From contig NZ_WKYV01000020.1 in the NCBI RefSeq assembly GCF_009677585.1, forward strand, positions 1 through 64,000: a DNA stretch of 64,000 nt, in the 5' to 3' direction. The stretch is from Lactonifactor sp. BIOML-A5. Its GTDB lineage: Bacteria > Bacillota > Clostridia > Lachnospirales > Lachnospiraceae. Both the position numbers and the translations under genes were made by a program. Positions 34,401 to 42,943 of this stretch are shown here, piece by piece (within the stretch, counting starts at the first letter, position 1; each line of letters begins with the position of its first letter). The notes beneath the pieces are model-generated. The model had not been told where the DNA came from, did not search any database, and saw nothing but the letters and a program-made list of their open reading frames with translations.

Positions 34401-35336
34401 CTAAAGTACGGCATTCACCGCACAGCCGCACACAGAACTTTGGCGCTCTTTCTTTCGGTATTGGAGGGGCGTACATCCCATTGCCTCTGCAAACACATGA
34501 GAAAAGTGGCTGCTGGAAGAGAAGCCGATGCTAAGTGCAATGTCCAGCACGCTTTTCTCCGTATGGACCAGCAGGTATTCCCCCATGCGGATCCTATAGG
34601 CATTCAGGTATTCCCCCGGGGACTGCCGGATGACCTTCTGAAAGTCCCGGCAGCATTCACTGCGGCTGACACAGGCGGCTTTGGCAACATCCTCCAGATA
34701 TATTTTATGGGGATATTCTCTGTGAATAAACTCCATGGCAGACTTTACCCTCTGATAACATAAGTCTGAAACTGGAGATTCCCGCTCCGGCACAGAAGAG
34801 AGATTCCTGAGAAGGGCAAGCCCGGTCCGCTGGAGAAGAATCTGCAGCTCCCACTGATATCCCGCAGGGCGCTCGCAGTCACAGGCATACATCCTGCGGA
34901 TACAGGAAAGGGGTTCACGGTGCCAGTCTGCCGATCCGTCCAGAAGGAAAAAATCTTTCCTGGCATTCCACAGGGCGGAGGCATATTTACCTTCTACCAC
35001 ACCTCCGGAGAGTCCGTGAAAGAGATAGGGATCTGCCAGGACAGCACAGTATTCGCTTCCTCTCATCATCTGGTAGGGATAGACCTGGTGAAGCAGGCTG
35101 GCAGGTACCATCCCGCCCTGTCCGGGTCCGATGAGATAGGAACCGGACCCTGCGTGCAGTTCAATCTGCCCTTCCAGCACATAGATAAGCTCGGCCTCTT
35201 TATGCCAGTGCCAGGAAATGGAACGGTTCGGGTACAGATCCAGAACATCCAGATACACTTCCATAGGAAATCCAGGTGTTCCGTGGCAGGTTACCTCCTC
35301 CAGATTCCCGTTGATTTCGATATAATTCAGCTGCAT
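34401..35336 (-). CDS. AraC-family transcriptional regulator with cupin sensor domain
   Basis: This encodes 311 residues. The N-terminal half is a cupin-like ligand-binding domain (ISWHWHKEAELIYVLEGQIE). The C-terminal hundred residues are the tandem helix-turn-helix of AraC/XylS (LEDVAKAACVSRSECCRDFQ, then VLDIALSIGFSSSSHFSHVF). It lies upstream of the pfl operon on the same strand and is divergent from the YczE-like gene, so either could be its target. The ligand is unknown. The ATG at 35336 follows GGGAGGA. Confidence 0.9.
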   Translation of the reverse strand: MQLNYIEINGNLEEVTCHGTPGFPMEVYLDVLDLYPNRSISWHWHKEAELIYVLEGQIELHAGSGSYLIGPGQGGMVPASLLHQVYPYQMMRGSEYCAVLADPYLFHGLSGGVVEGKYASALWNARKDFFLLDGSADWHREPLSCIRRMYACDCERPAGYQWELQILLQRTGLALLRNLSSVPERESPVSDLCYQRVKSAMEFIHREYPHKIYLEDVAKAACVSRSECCRDFQKVIRQSPGEYLNAYRIRMGEYLLVHTEKSVLDIALSIGFSSSSHFSHVFAEAMGCTPLQYRKKERQSSVCGCAVNAVL

Positions 35337-35392
35337 AGTGAGTCCTCCCCTCTTCTATGGCACGATTCTGTTATTTTTAGCGATTATCCTGG

Positions 35393-35421
35393 TAGATCCT
35401 CTTTATAGAAATGATTATAAT
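35393..35421 (+). promoter_or_regulatory. candidate promoter for the YczE-like gene
   Basis: TATAAT (35416-35421) lies 36 bases before the ATG. The -35 region (TAGATC, 35393-35398) is poor, as expected of a promoter needing an activator such as the divergent AraC protein. Confidence 0.4.
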
Positions 35422-35457
35422 GAAAAAACAATCATTTTACAACAGGGGGAAATATCT

Positions 35458-36102
35458 ATGACAAAAAGAATTGCGCTGACTCTGGCAGGGATTCTGCTGG
35501 TGTACGGATCTGTGGCATTTGCCATCAAAGCCGGGATTGGAGTTCTGCCTGTGGATGCAGCCATCACCACCCTGGCAGGCCTTCTGCATATGAAGGTGGG
35601 GACTTTTTCCATGATTTTTCATGGAAGCTTTTTTATTGGGCAGATTTTGATAGAAAAGAAAAATTTTAAGAAAGTTCAGTTTTTGCAGATCGGTTATATT
35701 GTATTTGGCGGCTCCATTTTGAATTTTATGCTGTATACAGTGCTGGGAGGCGTTTCCTTTTCCTGGTATCCGGTGCGCCTTATAGTCTGTGTGCTGGCCT
35801 TTTTTGTCAGTGCCTTTGGGTGCACGCTGGTGCTGGAGATGAAAGTGATCCGCACTCCCATGGAAGGCTTTATCCAGATGGTGGCAGAGCAGACAGGCAC
35901 CACAATGGGACGGCTGCGCCAGAAGATAGACATGGGTCTGGTGGTACTTACAGTGGTTCTCACCCTTATCTTTCACACGCCCTGGACACTCCGGGAGGGC
36001 ACTGTGATCGCCGCGCTGATTTTCGGGCCCTTTATGGATTTTCACAGCAGCTGGATCCGCAATGTGCTGTACGGGGCGAAAAAGATTCTACCAGAAAACT
36101 AA
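35458..36102 (+). CDS. YczE/YyaS/YitT-family integral membrane protein
   Basis: This encodes 214 residues. The ATG at 35458 follows AGGGGGA by eight bases; a longer frame open from 35338 lacks a ribosome-binding site and would run through the promoter. Five or so hydrophobic segments are visible, starting with RIALTLAGILLVYGSVAFAI. The pattern AIKAGIGVLPVDA and later RTPMEGFIQ-x-VAEQTG is typical of the YczE group. Its transport substrate is not known. It is transcribed away from the AraC-type regulator, suggesting local control. Confidence 0.8.
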   Translation: MTKRIALTLAGILLVYGSVAFAIKAGIGVLPVDAAITTLAGLLHMKVGTFSMIFHGSFFIGQILIEKKNFKKVQFLQIGYIVFGGSILNFMLYTVLGGVSFSWYPVRLIVCVLAFFVSAFGCTLVLEMKVIRTPMEGFIQMVAEQTGTTMGRLRQKIDMGLVVLTVVLTLIFHTPWTLREGTVIAALIFGPFMDFHSSWIRNVLYGAKKILPEN

Positions 36103-36111
36103 AAATTATGG

Positions 36112-36157
36112 TTGTCAAGAAAAAACACTTGACAAGTGTAAAGGTATCAGTTATGAT
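36112..36157 (+). promoter_or_regulatory. strong promoter of the ylxM-ffh operon with overlapping inverted repeats
   Basis: TTGACA (36129-36134) and TATGAT (36152-36157) are spaced by 17 bases, close to the sigma-A consensus. Two inverted repeats overlap the -35: ACACTTG-A-CAAGTGT (36125-36139) and TTGTCAAG-N8-CTTGACAA (36112-36135). These are possible operator sites. Confidence 0.75.
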
Positions 36158-36174
36158 GTCTAAGGTGATTACAC

Positions 36175-36519
36175 ATGGAAAAAATTGTAGAACAGGCTTT
36201 GCTTTATGACTTTTACGGGGAACTCCTCACAGAACACCAGAGAAGAATCTATGAGGATGTGGTGCTGAATGACTATTCTCTCAGCGAGGTGGCTGAGGTT
36301 CTGGGAATCAGCCGTCAGGGAGTTCACGATAACGTAAAGCGCTGTCATAAGATATTGAAAGATTACGAAGGAAAGCTGCATCTGGTGGCTAAGTTCGAAT
36401 CTGTAAAACATAAGGTGAATGAGATTCATCAGTTGACAAAAGACTGCGAAGCATTGGACAAGAAAGAATTAGCAGACCGTGTGGAAGCCATTTCCCACGA
36501 GATATTAGAGGAGTTATAG
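36175..36519 (+). CDS. ylxM: YlxM/p13-like DNA-binding protein (UPF0122), SRP-associated
   Basis: This encodes 114 residues, the normal length. A sigma-factor-like helix-turn-helix is visible at about 20-65 (LSEVAEVLGISRQGVHDNVK), followed by a helical tail. It lies three bases before ffh, the conserved placement in Firmicutes, where YlxM binds SRP RNA/Ffh and modulates its GTPase in studied species. It is the first gene after the strong promoter. Confidence 0.9.
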   Translation: MEKIVEQALLYDFYGELLTEHQRRIYEDVVLNDYSLSEVAEVLGISRQGVHDNVKRCHKILKDYEGKLHLVAKFESVKHKVNEIHQLTKDCEALDKKELADRVEAISHEILEEL

Positions 36520-36522
36520 TGC

Positions 36523-37881
36523 ATGGCATTTGAAAGTTTAACCGATAAACTACAGAATGTGTTCAAGAACTTAAGAAGCAAAGGACGTCTCACGGAAGCA
36601 GATGTAAAGACGGCTCTCAGAGAAGTTAAGATGGCCCTTCTGGAGGCGGATGTCAGTTATAAGGTAGTCAAACAGTTCATGAAAGCCGTACAGGAACGTG
36701 CGGTGGGACAGGATGTTATGACCGGACTGAATCCCGGACAGATGGTAATTAAGATTGTGAATGAAGAGCTGGTCAGACTTATGGGAAGCGAGACCACAGA
36801 GATTGCATTCAAACCGGGAAATGAGATAACGGTGCTGATGATGGTGGGACTTCAGGGGGCCGGCAAGACAACTACGACGGCAAAGCTGGCAGGAAAGCTG
36901 AAAGCGAAGGGAAAGAAACCTCTGCTGGTGGCCTGTGACGTATACCGTCCGGCGGCTATCACACAGCTTCAGGTGAACGGTGAAAAGCAGGGTGTTGATG
37001 TATTTGCCATGGGCGACAAGCAAAAACCTGTGAATATCGCCAAAGCTGCTCTGGAATACGCTAAGGTTAACAGTTATAATACCGTGCTCATTGATACCGC
37101 CGGACGTCTTCATATTGACGAGGACATGATGGCAGAGCTGGAAGAGATTAAGTCAAGCCTGACTGTGGATCAGACCCTGCTCGTGGTGGATGCCATGACA
37201 GGCCAGGATGCGGTGAATGTGGCCGAAACCTTCAGTGAAAAGGTAGGTATAGACGGAGTCGTACTCACCAAACTGGACGGTGATACCAGAGGCGGTGCCG
37301 CACTTTCCATTAAAGCAATCAGCGGAAAGCCCATTTTATATGTGGGTATGGGAGAAAAACTTTCCGATCTGGAACAGTTTTACCCGGAGCGGATGGCTTC
37401 CAGGATTCTGGGGATGGGGGATGTCATGAGCCTCATCGAAAAAGCCCAGGCCAACATTGATGAAGAAAAAGCAAAGCAGATGGAGCAGAAGATTAAGAAA
37501 GCTTCCTTTGGTTTTGATGATTATCTGGAAAGTATGAACCAGATGAAGAATATGGGAGGTATCTCCAGTGTTCTCAGTATGCTTCCGGGCATGAGCGCAC
37601 AGATGGGAGATATCGAGAGTATGGTTGACGAGAAAGAGCTGGCCAGAAAAGAAGCCATGATACTTTCCATGACTCCTCAGGAGCGGGCCAACCCCGATAT
37701 CCTGAATGTATCCAGAAAGAACCGGATCGCCAGAGGCGCCGGGGTGGATATCAGTGAAGTTAACCGTATGGTAAAGCAGTTTGAACAGGCAAAAAAGATG
37801 ATGAAGCAGATGCCCGGCCTCATGGGAGGCAAAGGCGGCAAAAAATTCGGTAAAAGAGGCGGCTTTAAGCTACCCTTTTAG
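36523..37881 (+). CDS. ffh: signal recognition particle GTPase Ffh (SRP54)
   Basis: This encodes 452 residues: an N-terminal four-helix bundle, a GTPase G domain with GLQGAGKTTTTAKLAG, DVYRPAAITQLQ, DTAGRLH and TKLDGD, and a methionine-rich M domain (MKNMGGISSVLSMLPGMSAQ) ending in a Gly/Lys-rich tail. It binds signal sequences and SRP RNA and delivers ribosomes to FtsY at the membrane. Confidence 0.98.
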   Translation: MAFESLTDKLQNVFKNLRSKGRLTEADVKTALREVKMALLEADVSYKVVKQFMKAVQERAVGQDVMTGLNPGQMVIKIVNEELVRLMGSETTEIAFKPGNEITVLMMVGLQGAGKTTTTAKLAGKLKAKGKKPLLVACDVYRPAAITQLQVNGEKQGVDVFAMGDKQKPVNIAKAALEYAKVNSYNTVLIDTAGRLHIDEDMMAELEEIKSSLTVDQTLLVVDAMTGQDAVNVAETFSEKVGIDGVVLTKLDGDTRGGAALSIKAISGKPILYVGMGEKLSDLEQFYPERMASRILGMGDVMSLIEKAQANIDEEKAKQMEQKIKKASFGFDDYLESMNQMKNMGGISSVLSMLPGMSAQMGDIESMVDEKELARKEAMILSMTPQERANPDILNVSRKNRIARGAGVDISEVNRMVKQFEQAKKMMKQMPGLMGGKGGKKFGKRGGFKLPF

Positions 37882-37915
37882 ATATATGGAAAAAAACAAA
37901 GGAGGTGAAAGATAA

Positions 37916-38161
37916 ATGGCAGTTAAAATCAGATTAAGAAGAATGGGACAGAAAAAGGCTCCTTTCTATAGAATCGTTGTTGCGGATTCCAGATCCCCGA
38001 GAGACGGTAAGTTCATCGAAGAGATCGGAACCTACGACCCAACTTGTGACCCAAGCGTATACAAGGTAGACGAAGAGGCAGCTAAGAGATGGTTAGCAGA
38101 CGGTGCACAGCCTACTGAAACCGTAGGTAAGATCTTCAAAATGGCTGGTATTGAAAAATAA
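37916..38161 (+). CDS. rpsP: 30S ribosomal protein S16
   Basis: This encodes 81 residues with the S16 opening [20 protein letters not shown] and the conserved [24 protein letters not shown] lies just upstream. It follows ffh, the standard Firmicutes order. Confidence 0.98.
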   Translation: MAVKIRLRRMGQKKAPFYRIVVADSRSPRDGKFIEEIGTYDPTCDPSVYKVDEEAAKRWLADGAQPTETVGKIFKMAGIEK

Positions 38162-38176
38162 GGGTCTCGGAGGTGT

Positions 38177-38410
38177 GTGATGAAAGAACTGGTAGAAGTA
38201 ATTGCAAAGTCTCTGGTAGAACATCCTGAAGAAGTTGTTGTAACAGAAACAGAAGAGGATGATTCTGTTTTAGTAGAACTGCGCGTGGCACCCTCTGATA
38301 TGGGCAAGGTAATTGGCCGTCAGGGGCGGATTGCCAAAGCACTTCGTACTGTAGTAAAAGCCGCATCTTCCAAGAGTGATAAAAAGGTTGTTGTAGATAT
38401 TCTGCAGTAG
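38177..38410 (+). CDS. khpA: KH-domain RNA-binding protein KhpA (YlqC)
   Basis: This encodes 77 residues. A single KH domain carries the GxxG-type loop in APSDMGKVIGRQGRIAKALR. In other Firmicutes KhpA pairs with KhpB (EloR/Jag) and affects cell division and small RNAs. GGAGG lies just upstream, and it sits 15 bases after rpsP. Confidence 0.95.
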   Translation: MMKELVEVIAKSLVEHPEEVVVTETEEDDSVLVELRVAPSDMGKVIGRQGRIAKALRTVVKAASSKSDKKVVVDILQ

Positions 38411-38444
38411 CCAGGTGTCAATTGGAGACGGAGAATGAAACAGG

Positions 38445-38483
38445 GGACAGGGATGATAAGATCCCCGTCCTTCTTTTTTCTTT
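38445..38483 (+). terminator. rho-independent terminator after khpA
   Basis: GGACAGGGAT (38445-38454) and ATCCCCGTCC (38461-38470) pair with one mismatch around a six-base loop and are followed by a T-rich run (TTCTTTTTTCTTT). This splits the cluster between khpA and rimM, though partial read-through is likely. Confidence 0.8.
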
Positions 38484-38522
38484 CTATACAGGACAGGGAA
38501 AACAAAGGAACAGGTATATAAT

Positions 38523-39029
38523 ATGGAAGAATTATTACAGGTAGGGGTGATCTCTTCCACCCACGGAATCCGCGGAGAGGTAAAGGTATACCCCACAACT
38601 GATGATGTGAATAGATTTAAAGAGTTAAAAAATGTAATTCTGGATACTGGAAGGGAACAGATTTCCCTTGAGATCCAGGGGGTCAAGTTTTTCAAACAGT
38701 TTGCAATCCTGAAGTTCAAAGGAATAGACACAATCAATGAGATAGAAAAATATAAAGGGAAAAGCCTCTGGGTTACCAGAACAGATGCACTGCCGCTGGG
38801 GGAGGATGAGTATTATATTGCAGATCTCCTGGATATGAAGGTGTATCTGGAGGACAGCAGCTTTTTCGGAATCTTAAAAGATGTCATGGAGACCGGCGCC
38901 AATGATGTCTATGTCATAGAGACAGAGGATGGGAAGGAAGTGCTGGTACCTGCGATTCATGACTGTATACTGAAAGTAGATGTAGAGAACAGGAGGATGG
39001 AGATCCATCTCCTGGAGGGTCTGCTTTAG
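38523..39029 (+). CDS. rimM: ribosome maturation factor RimM
   Basis: This encodes 168 residues. The family opening [20 protein letters not shown] and a C-terminal PRC-barrel ([18 protein letters not shown], later [20 protein letters not shown]) are clear. It binds S19 and assists 16S rRNA 3'-domain assembly. The nearest ribosome-binding site, AAAGGA, is unusually far (13 bases), and a TATAAT sits right against the ATG. Confidence 0.95.
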   Translation: MEELLQVGVISSTHGIRGEVKVYPTTDDVNRFKELKNVILDTGREQISLEIQGVKFFKQFAILKFKGIDTINEIEKYKGKSLWVTRTDALPLGEDEYYIADLLDMKVYLEDSSFFGILKDVMETGANDVYVIETEDGKEVLVPAIHDCILKVDVENRRMEIHLLEGLL

Positions 39030-39046
39030 AGGCTTAGGAGGGTAAG

Positions 39047-39790
39047 ATGAAGTTTCATGTATTAACCTTGTTCCCTGAGATGATACTTCAGGGGCTTAAT
39101 ACCAGTATCACAGGACGGGCCATAGACAGCGGATATATCTCTCTGGAAGCTGTGAATATCAGGGATTTTGCTGAAAATAAGCATAACCGGGTGGACGATT
39201 ATCCCTATGGAGGGGGAGCGGGCATGGTAATGCAGGCGGGTCCTGTCTGCAAAGCTTTCGAGTCTGTAGCCGGGAGTATGGAGAAAAAACCAAGGGTGAT
39301 CTATCTGACACCCCAGGGGAGCGTATTTACCCAGGCAATGGCAAAAGAGCTGGCCGGGGAGGAAGAACTTGTATTTTTGTGCGGCCACTATGAGGGAATT
39401 GACGAGAGAGTGCTGGAGGAGATAGTGACAGATCCGGTTTCCATAGGAGATTATGTTCTGACCGGAGGAGAGCTTCCGGCTATGGTTATGATAGATGCCA
39501 TATCCCGTCTGGTACCCGGTGTGCTGAGCAATGAGGAGTCTGCACAATTTGAATCCTTTCAGGACAACCTGCTGGAGTATCCCCAGTACACTCGTCCCGC
39601 CGTGTGGAGGGAAAAAGAAGTGCCTCCGATCCTTTTGTCCGGCCACCACCAGAATGTGGAAAAATGGCGGAGGGAACAGTCAGTGATCCGCACGGCCAAA
39701 AGAAGGCCGGATCTGCTGAAAACGGCGGAGCTGACCTTGTCCGAGCAAGAGTTGGCTGAAAAAATACTTGCAAAAAAAGAAGATTTATAG
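39047..39790 (+). CDS. trmD: tRNA (guanine-N1-)-methyltransferase TrmD
   Basis: This encodes 247 residues. It methylates G37 of tRNAs using SAM. It shows the SPOUT trefoil-knot segments FLCGHYEGIDERV and GDYVLTGGELPAMVMIDAIS, plus the N-terminal FPEMI and RVDDYPYGGGAGM motifs. It starts 17 bases after rimM with AGGAGGG upstream. The rplS promoter lies in its last codons. Confidence 0.98.
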   Translation: MKFHVLTLFPEMILQGLNTSITGRAIDSGYISLEAVNIRDFAENKHNRVDDYPYGGGAGMVMQAGPVCKAFESVAGSMEKKPRVIYLTPQGSVFTQAMAKELAGEEELVFLCGHYEGIDERVLEEIVTDPVSIGDYVLTGGELPAMVMIDAISRLVPGVLSNEESAQFESFQDNLLEYPQYTRPAVWREKEVPPILLSGHHQNVEKWRREQSVIRTAKRRPDLLKTAELTLSEQELAEKILAKKEDL

Positions 39791-39796
39791 TATAAT
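39768..39796 (+). promoter_or_regulatory. promoter of rplS inside the trmD 3' end
   Basis: TTGCAA (39768-39773) and TATAAT (39791-39796) have an exact 17-base spacer. It gives rplS its own transcript with a leader of about 75 bases. Confidence 0.8.
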
Positions 39797-39878
39797 TACT
39801 AGCGTTGTGAATAAAAGAGATGGTCCTCTGTTACGAAAGGTATTAAGAACATCCAAATGAGTTAAGGAGAGAAAACAA

Positions 39879-40226
39879 ATGAACGAAATCATTAAGAACA
39901 TCGAAGCTGCTCAGATGAAAGCAGAAGTGCCTGAGTTCAACGTAGGCGACACAGTAAGAGTACACGGCAAGATCAAAGAGGGTAACCGCGAGAGAGTCCA
40001 GGTATTCGAAGGAATCGTAATTAAAAAGCAGGGCGGAAGCGTAAGAGCAACCTTTACTGTAAGAAAGAATTCCAACGGCGTAGGCGTGGAAAAGACATGG
40101 CCGCTGCATTCTCCCAACGTAGTAAAAGTAGATGTAGTGCGCAGAGGTAAGGTAAGACGTGCGAAACTGTACTACTTGAGAGATCGCGTAGGAAAGAGAG
40201 CTAAGGTAAAAGAATTAGTAAAATAA
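39879..40226 (+). CDS. rplS: 50S ribosomal protein L19
   Basis: This encodes 115 residues with the conserved [31 protein letters not shown] and [17 protein letters not shown] segments. L19 lies at the 30S-50S interface. AAGGAG precedes the ATG. Confidence 0.98.
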   Translation: MNEIIKNIEAAQMKAEVPEFNVGDTVRVHGKIKEGNRERVQVFEGIVIKKQGGSVRATFTVRKNSNGVGVEKTWPLHSPNVVKVDVVRRGKVRRAKLYYLRDRVGKRAKVKELVK

Positions 40227-40237
40227 GAAGTAAGATA

Positions 40238-40270
40238 ACAGGGACAAATACATCAGGTATGTGTCCCTGT
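40238..40270 (+). terminator. terminator or attenuator hairpin after rplS
   Basis: ACAGGGACA (40238-40246) and TGTCCCTGT (40262-40270) are perfectly complementary with a 15-base loop, followed by TTCTG rather than a strong T tract. It probably lets some transcription through into lepB. Confidence 0.65.
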
Positions 40271-40293
40271 TTCTGAATTATGAGGAAAATGCT

Positions 40294-40869
40294 TTGAAGA
40301 AAAAACTATTTGCCGGTTCAAAAGGTACAACAGAGAATAAAAAAATGAAGAGCATCCTTCTGTGGGTGTTTGAGATCGCCGTGGTTCTGGTTCTGGCTGC
40401 TGTTGTTTCTATTTTCTTCTGCCAGAGCATTGTCATGCAGGAGGGATCTATGGAGCCCACCCTGGCCACCCAGGATAAGATTCTGATCAATAAAGTGATT
40501 TATAAGATAAAAGAGCCCCAGAGAGGGGACATTATTGCCTTTAAAAACAGCCCGGAGGATCACGCCAGCATTCATATTAAAAGAGTGATCGGTCTCCCCG
40601 GGGAAAAGATCCAGATTAAGGACGGACAGATCCTGATTAACGGAAAAACGTATATGGAAAAAAAGGATTTTCCCCAGATATCAAACGGAGGTCTGGCCGA
40701 ACAAACCATCACCCTGGGAAAAGATGAATATTTTGTGTTGGGTGATAATCGGAATAACAGTGAGGACAGCCGGTACGGCGATGTGGGAAACGTAAAGAAA
40801 AAATATATTGTAGGAAAGCTGTGGTTTGTAATTTCCCCTCGGAGCAAATTCGGCTTTTTGGAGAGCTGA
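40294..40869 (+). CDS. lepB: signal peptidase I
   Basis: This encodes 191 residues from a TTG at 40294. That start is preferred because GAGG lies eight bases upstream; a GTG at 40261 in frame falls inside the hairpin after rplS. One N-terminal membrane helix (residues about 20-42) is followed by the serine motif EGSMEPTL (Ser52), the lysine of HIKRVIGLPGE (Lys96) and GDNRNNSEDSRYG. It cleaves signal peptides outside the membrane, and the giant LRR proteins are among the candidate clients. Confidence 0.93.
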   Translation: MKKKLFAGSKGTTENKKMKSILLWVFEIAVVLVLAAVVSIFFCQSIVMQEGSMEPTLATQDKILINKVIYKIKEPQRGDIIAFKNSPEDHASIHIKRVIGLPGEKIQIKDGQILINGKTYMEKKDFPQISNGGLAEQTITLGKDEYFVLGDNRNNSEDSRYGDVGNVKKKYIVGKLWFVISPRSKFGFLES

Positions 40870-40884
40870 GAGGAGAAACACTGT

Positions 40885-41754
40885 ATGAATTTTCAATGGT
40901 ATCCCGGTCATATGACAAAAGCAAAGCGTATGATGCAGGAAAACATAAAACTGATAGACCTTATTATTGAGCTGGTAGACGCCAGAGTGCCTTTATCCAG
41001 CAGAAACCCTGAGATTGATGAGCTGGGAAAGAATAAGGCACGTCTTATCCTGCTGAACAAAGCAGATCTGGCGGACGAGCGCGCCAACGATGCCTGGATG
41101 AAATATTTTCAGGAAAAAGGATATTACGTGGCAAAGATAAATTCCAAAGCCGGGACGGGAATGAAAAGCCTGAACGGTATAATACAGGAAACCTGTAAAG
41201 AAAAGCTGGAGAGGGACAGACGAAGAGGCATTAAGAACCGCCCCATCCGGGCCATGGTGGTGGGAATCCCCAACGTAGGTAAGTCTACGTTTATCAATGC
41301 CCTTGCAGGAAAAGCATGCACGAAGACAGGAAATAAGCCTGGTGTGACAAAAGGAAAGCAGTGGATCCGCCTGAACAAAGGAGTGGAGCTTCTGGATACA
41401 CCGGGAATTCTCTGGCCCAAGTTTGAAGATCAGACGGTAGGGCTTAAGCTGGCTATAATTGGCTCCATCAAAGACGAGCTCCTGAATATTGAGGAACTGT
41501 CGCTGGAACTGCTGGGGTTTCTTGGAGATAAGTATTCCGGAGCTTTAAACAGCCGGTATGAGATTGAAGAGTCCCCGGACAGACTGCATATGCTCAATGA
41601 GATTGCGGAGAACAGAAAATGCCTGAAGAAGGGCGGAGAGCTGGATTACCCAAAGGCTGCCGGTCTGATCCTGGATGACTTCCGAAGCGGCAAAATCGGG
41701 CGGATTACTCTGGAATTCCCTGTGGAACAGACAGGAGAGGCACAGGAACAGTGA
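40885..41754 (+). CDS. rbgA: ribosome biogenesis GTPase RbgA (YlqF)
   Basis: This encodes 289 residues. It is a circularly permuted GTPase: the G4 motif NKAD comes before the P-loop GIPNVGKSTFINALAG and DTPG. The opening FQWYPGHMTKAKRMM is diagnostic. RbgA acts late in 50S assembly. GAGGAG precedes the ATG, and rnhB follows after 10 bases. Confidence 0.97.
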   Translation: MNFQWYPGHMTKAKRMMQENIKLIDLIIELVDARVPLSSRNPEIDELGKNKARLILLNKADLADERANDAWMKYFQEKGYYVAKINSKAGTGMKSLNGIIQETCKEKLERDRRRGIKNRPIRAMVVGIPNVGKSTFINALAGKACTKTGNKPGVTKGKQWIRLNKGVELLDTPGILWPKFEDQTVGLKLAIIGSIKDELLNIEELSLELLGFLGDKYSGALNSRYEIEESPDRLHMLNEIAENRKCLKKGGELDYPKAAGLILDDFRSGKIGRITLEFPVEQTGEAQEQ

Positions 41755-41764
41755 GGTTTAGCAG

Positions 41765-42523
41765 ATGAGAACAGTAGGAGAAATTAAGGCGGAATTCGCC
41801 GCTGCAGGGGAGGAGCGGAAAAGAGAGCTCTGCGGAATCTATGGGGCGGACCCCAGGGCCGGAGTGAAGGCTCTGATTCAGAAGGTTAAAAAAGACGGGG
41901 AGAAGCTGGAAGCAGAGAGGGCGAGGACACGCCTTATGAGTGTATACGAAGATAAATACGGGGATCTGGGACTGGTCTGCGGTATTGATGAAGTGGGAAG
42001 AGGACCTCTGGCCGGCCCTGTGGTGGCCGGGGCTGTGATTCTGCCCAGAGACAAGGAAATTCTCTGGCTGAACGACTCTAAAAAGCTTTCTGCTGCCAGG
42101 CGGGAGGAGCTGTACCATGTGATTATGGAGGAAGCGGTGGCGGTTGGCCTGGGAATGGCCGGTCCTGCCAGGATTGATGAGATCAATATCCTCCAGGCAA
42201 CCTATGAGGCTATGCGTGAGGCGGTATCGAACCTGAAGGCGGTGCCCCAGATCCTTTTAAATGACGCGGTTACGATTCCGGAGATTATCATTCCTCAGGT
42301 ACCGATCATAAAAGGAGATGCGAAAAGTATCTCCATTGCAGCCGCCAGTATAGTGGCAAAGGTAACCCGGGACCGGATGATGGAAGAATATGACCGGGTA
42401 ATGCCGGAATATGATTTTGCCTCTAACAAAGGCTATGGATCCGCCCGCCACATAGAGGCTCTGAAACAGTATGGACCAAGTCCTATCCACAGACGGACTT
42501 TCATACATAATTTTGTATCATAG
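41765..42523 (+). CDS. rnhB: ribonuclease HII
   Basis: This encodes 252 residues, with an N-terminal extension of about 70 residues typical of Firmicutes RNase HII. The catalytic core begins at GIDEVGRGPLAGPVVAGAVI, carrying the Asp-Glu metal ligands, and continues through LNDSKKLS and AAASIVAKVTRDRMM. It nicks DNA at embedded ribonucleotides and degrades RNA-DNA hybrids. Confidence 0.97.
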   Translation: MRTVGEIKAEFAAAGEERKRELCGIYGADPRAGVKALIQKVKKDGEKLEAERARTRLMSVYEDKYGDLGLVCGIDEVGRGPLAGPVVAGAVILPRDKEILWLNDSKKLSAARREELYHVIMEEAVAVGLGMAGPARIDEINILQATYEAMREAVSNLKAVPQILLNDAVTIPEIIIPQVPIIKGDAKSISIAAASIVAKVTRDRMMEEYDRVMPEYDFASNKGYGSARHIEALKQYGPSPIHRRTFIHNFVS

Positions 42524-42562
42524 GATCAGGATTTGGAAATCACAGGAAGCGTATAGAACTAT

Positions 42563-42922
42563 ATGAGAGAAAACACCCGTAAAACCGGAACGCAGTATGA
42601 GGAGATTGCAGCCCGTTATCTCACAGACCAGGGATATCGAATCCTGGCAAAAAATTACCGCTGCGCTCTAGGAGAGATTGATATCATTGCCAGGGACGGC
42701 AGGTATCTGTGTTTTGTAGAGGTAAAATACAGAACCTCGGTGAGGCAGGGAGGGCCTCTTTTGGCAGTGAACAGCAGTAAACAGAGAAGAATCTGCAGGA
42801 CGGCATGGTATTATCTGACAGGCAGGGGGATGGGAGAGTCCGTTCCCTGCCGTTTTGATGTGGTGGGAATCACGCCGGAGGAGATACTTCTGATTAAAGA
42901 TGCATTTTCCTTCCATATATAA
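42563..42922 (+). CDS. YraN-family endonuclease-like protein (UPF0102)
   Basis: This encodes 119 residues. The fold is restriction-endonuclease-like: YEEIAARYLTDQGYRILAKN, then GEIDIIARDGRYLCFVEVKY with the D-ExK-type active-site pattern. It commonly follows rnhB in Firmicutes. A role in DNA processing is likely but not established. Confidence 0.92.
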   Translation: MRENTRKTGTQYEEIAARYLTDQGYRILAKNYRCALGEIDIIARDGRYLCFVEVKYRTSVRQGGPLLAVNSSKQRRICRTAWYYLTGRGMGESVPCRFDVVGITPEEILLIKDAFSFHI

Positions 42923-42943
42923 GAGCATGCAGGAGGATAACAG

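Noticed and set aside
40261..40293. GTG start for signal peptidase I
   Set aside because: It lies in the hairpin after rplS; the TTG at 40294 has a properly spaced GAGG.
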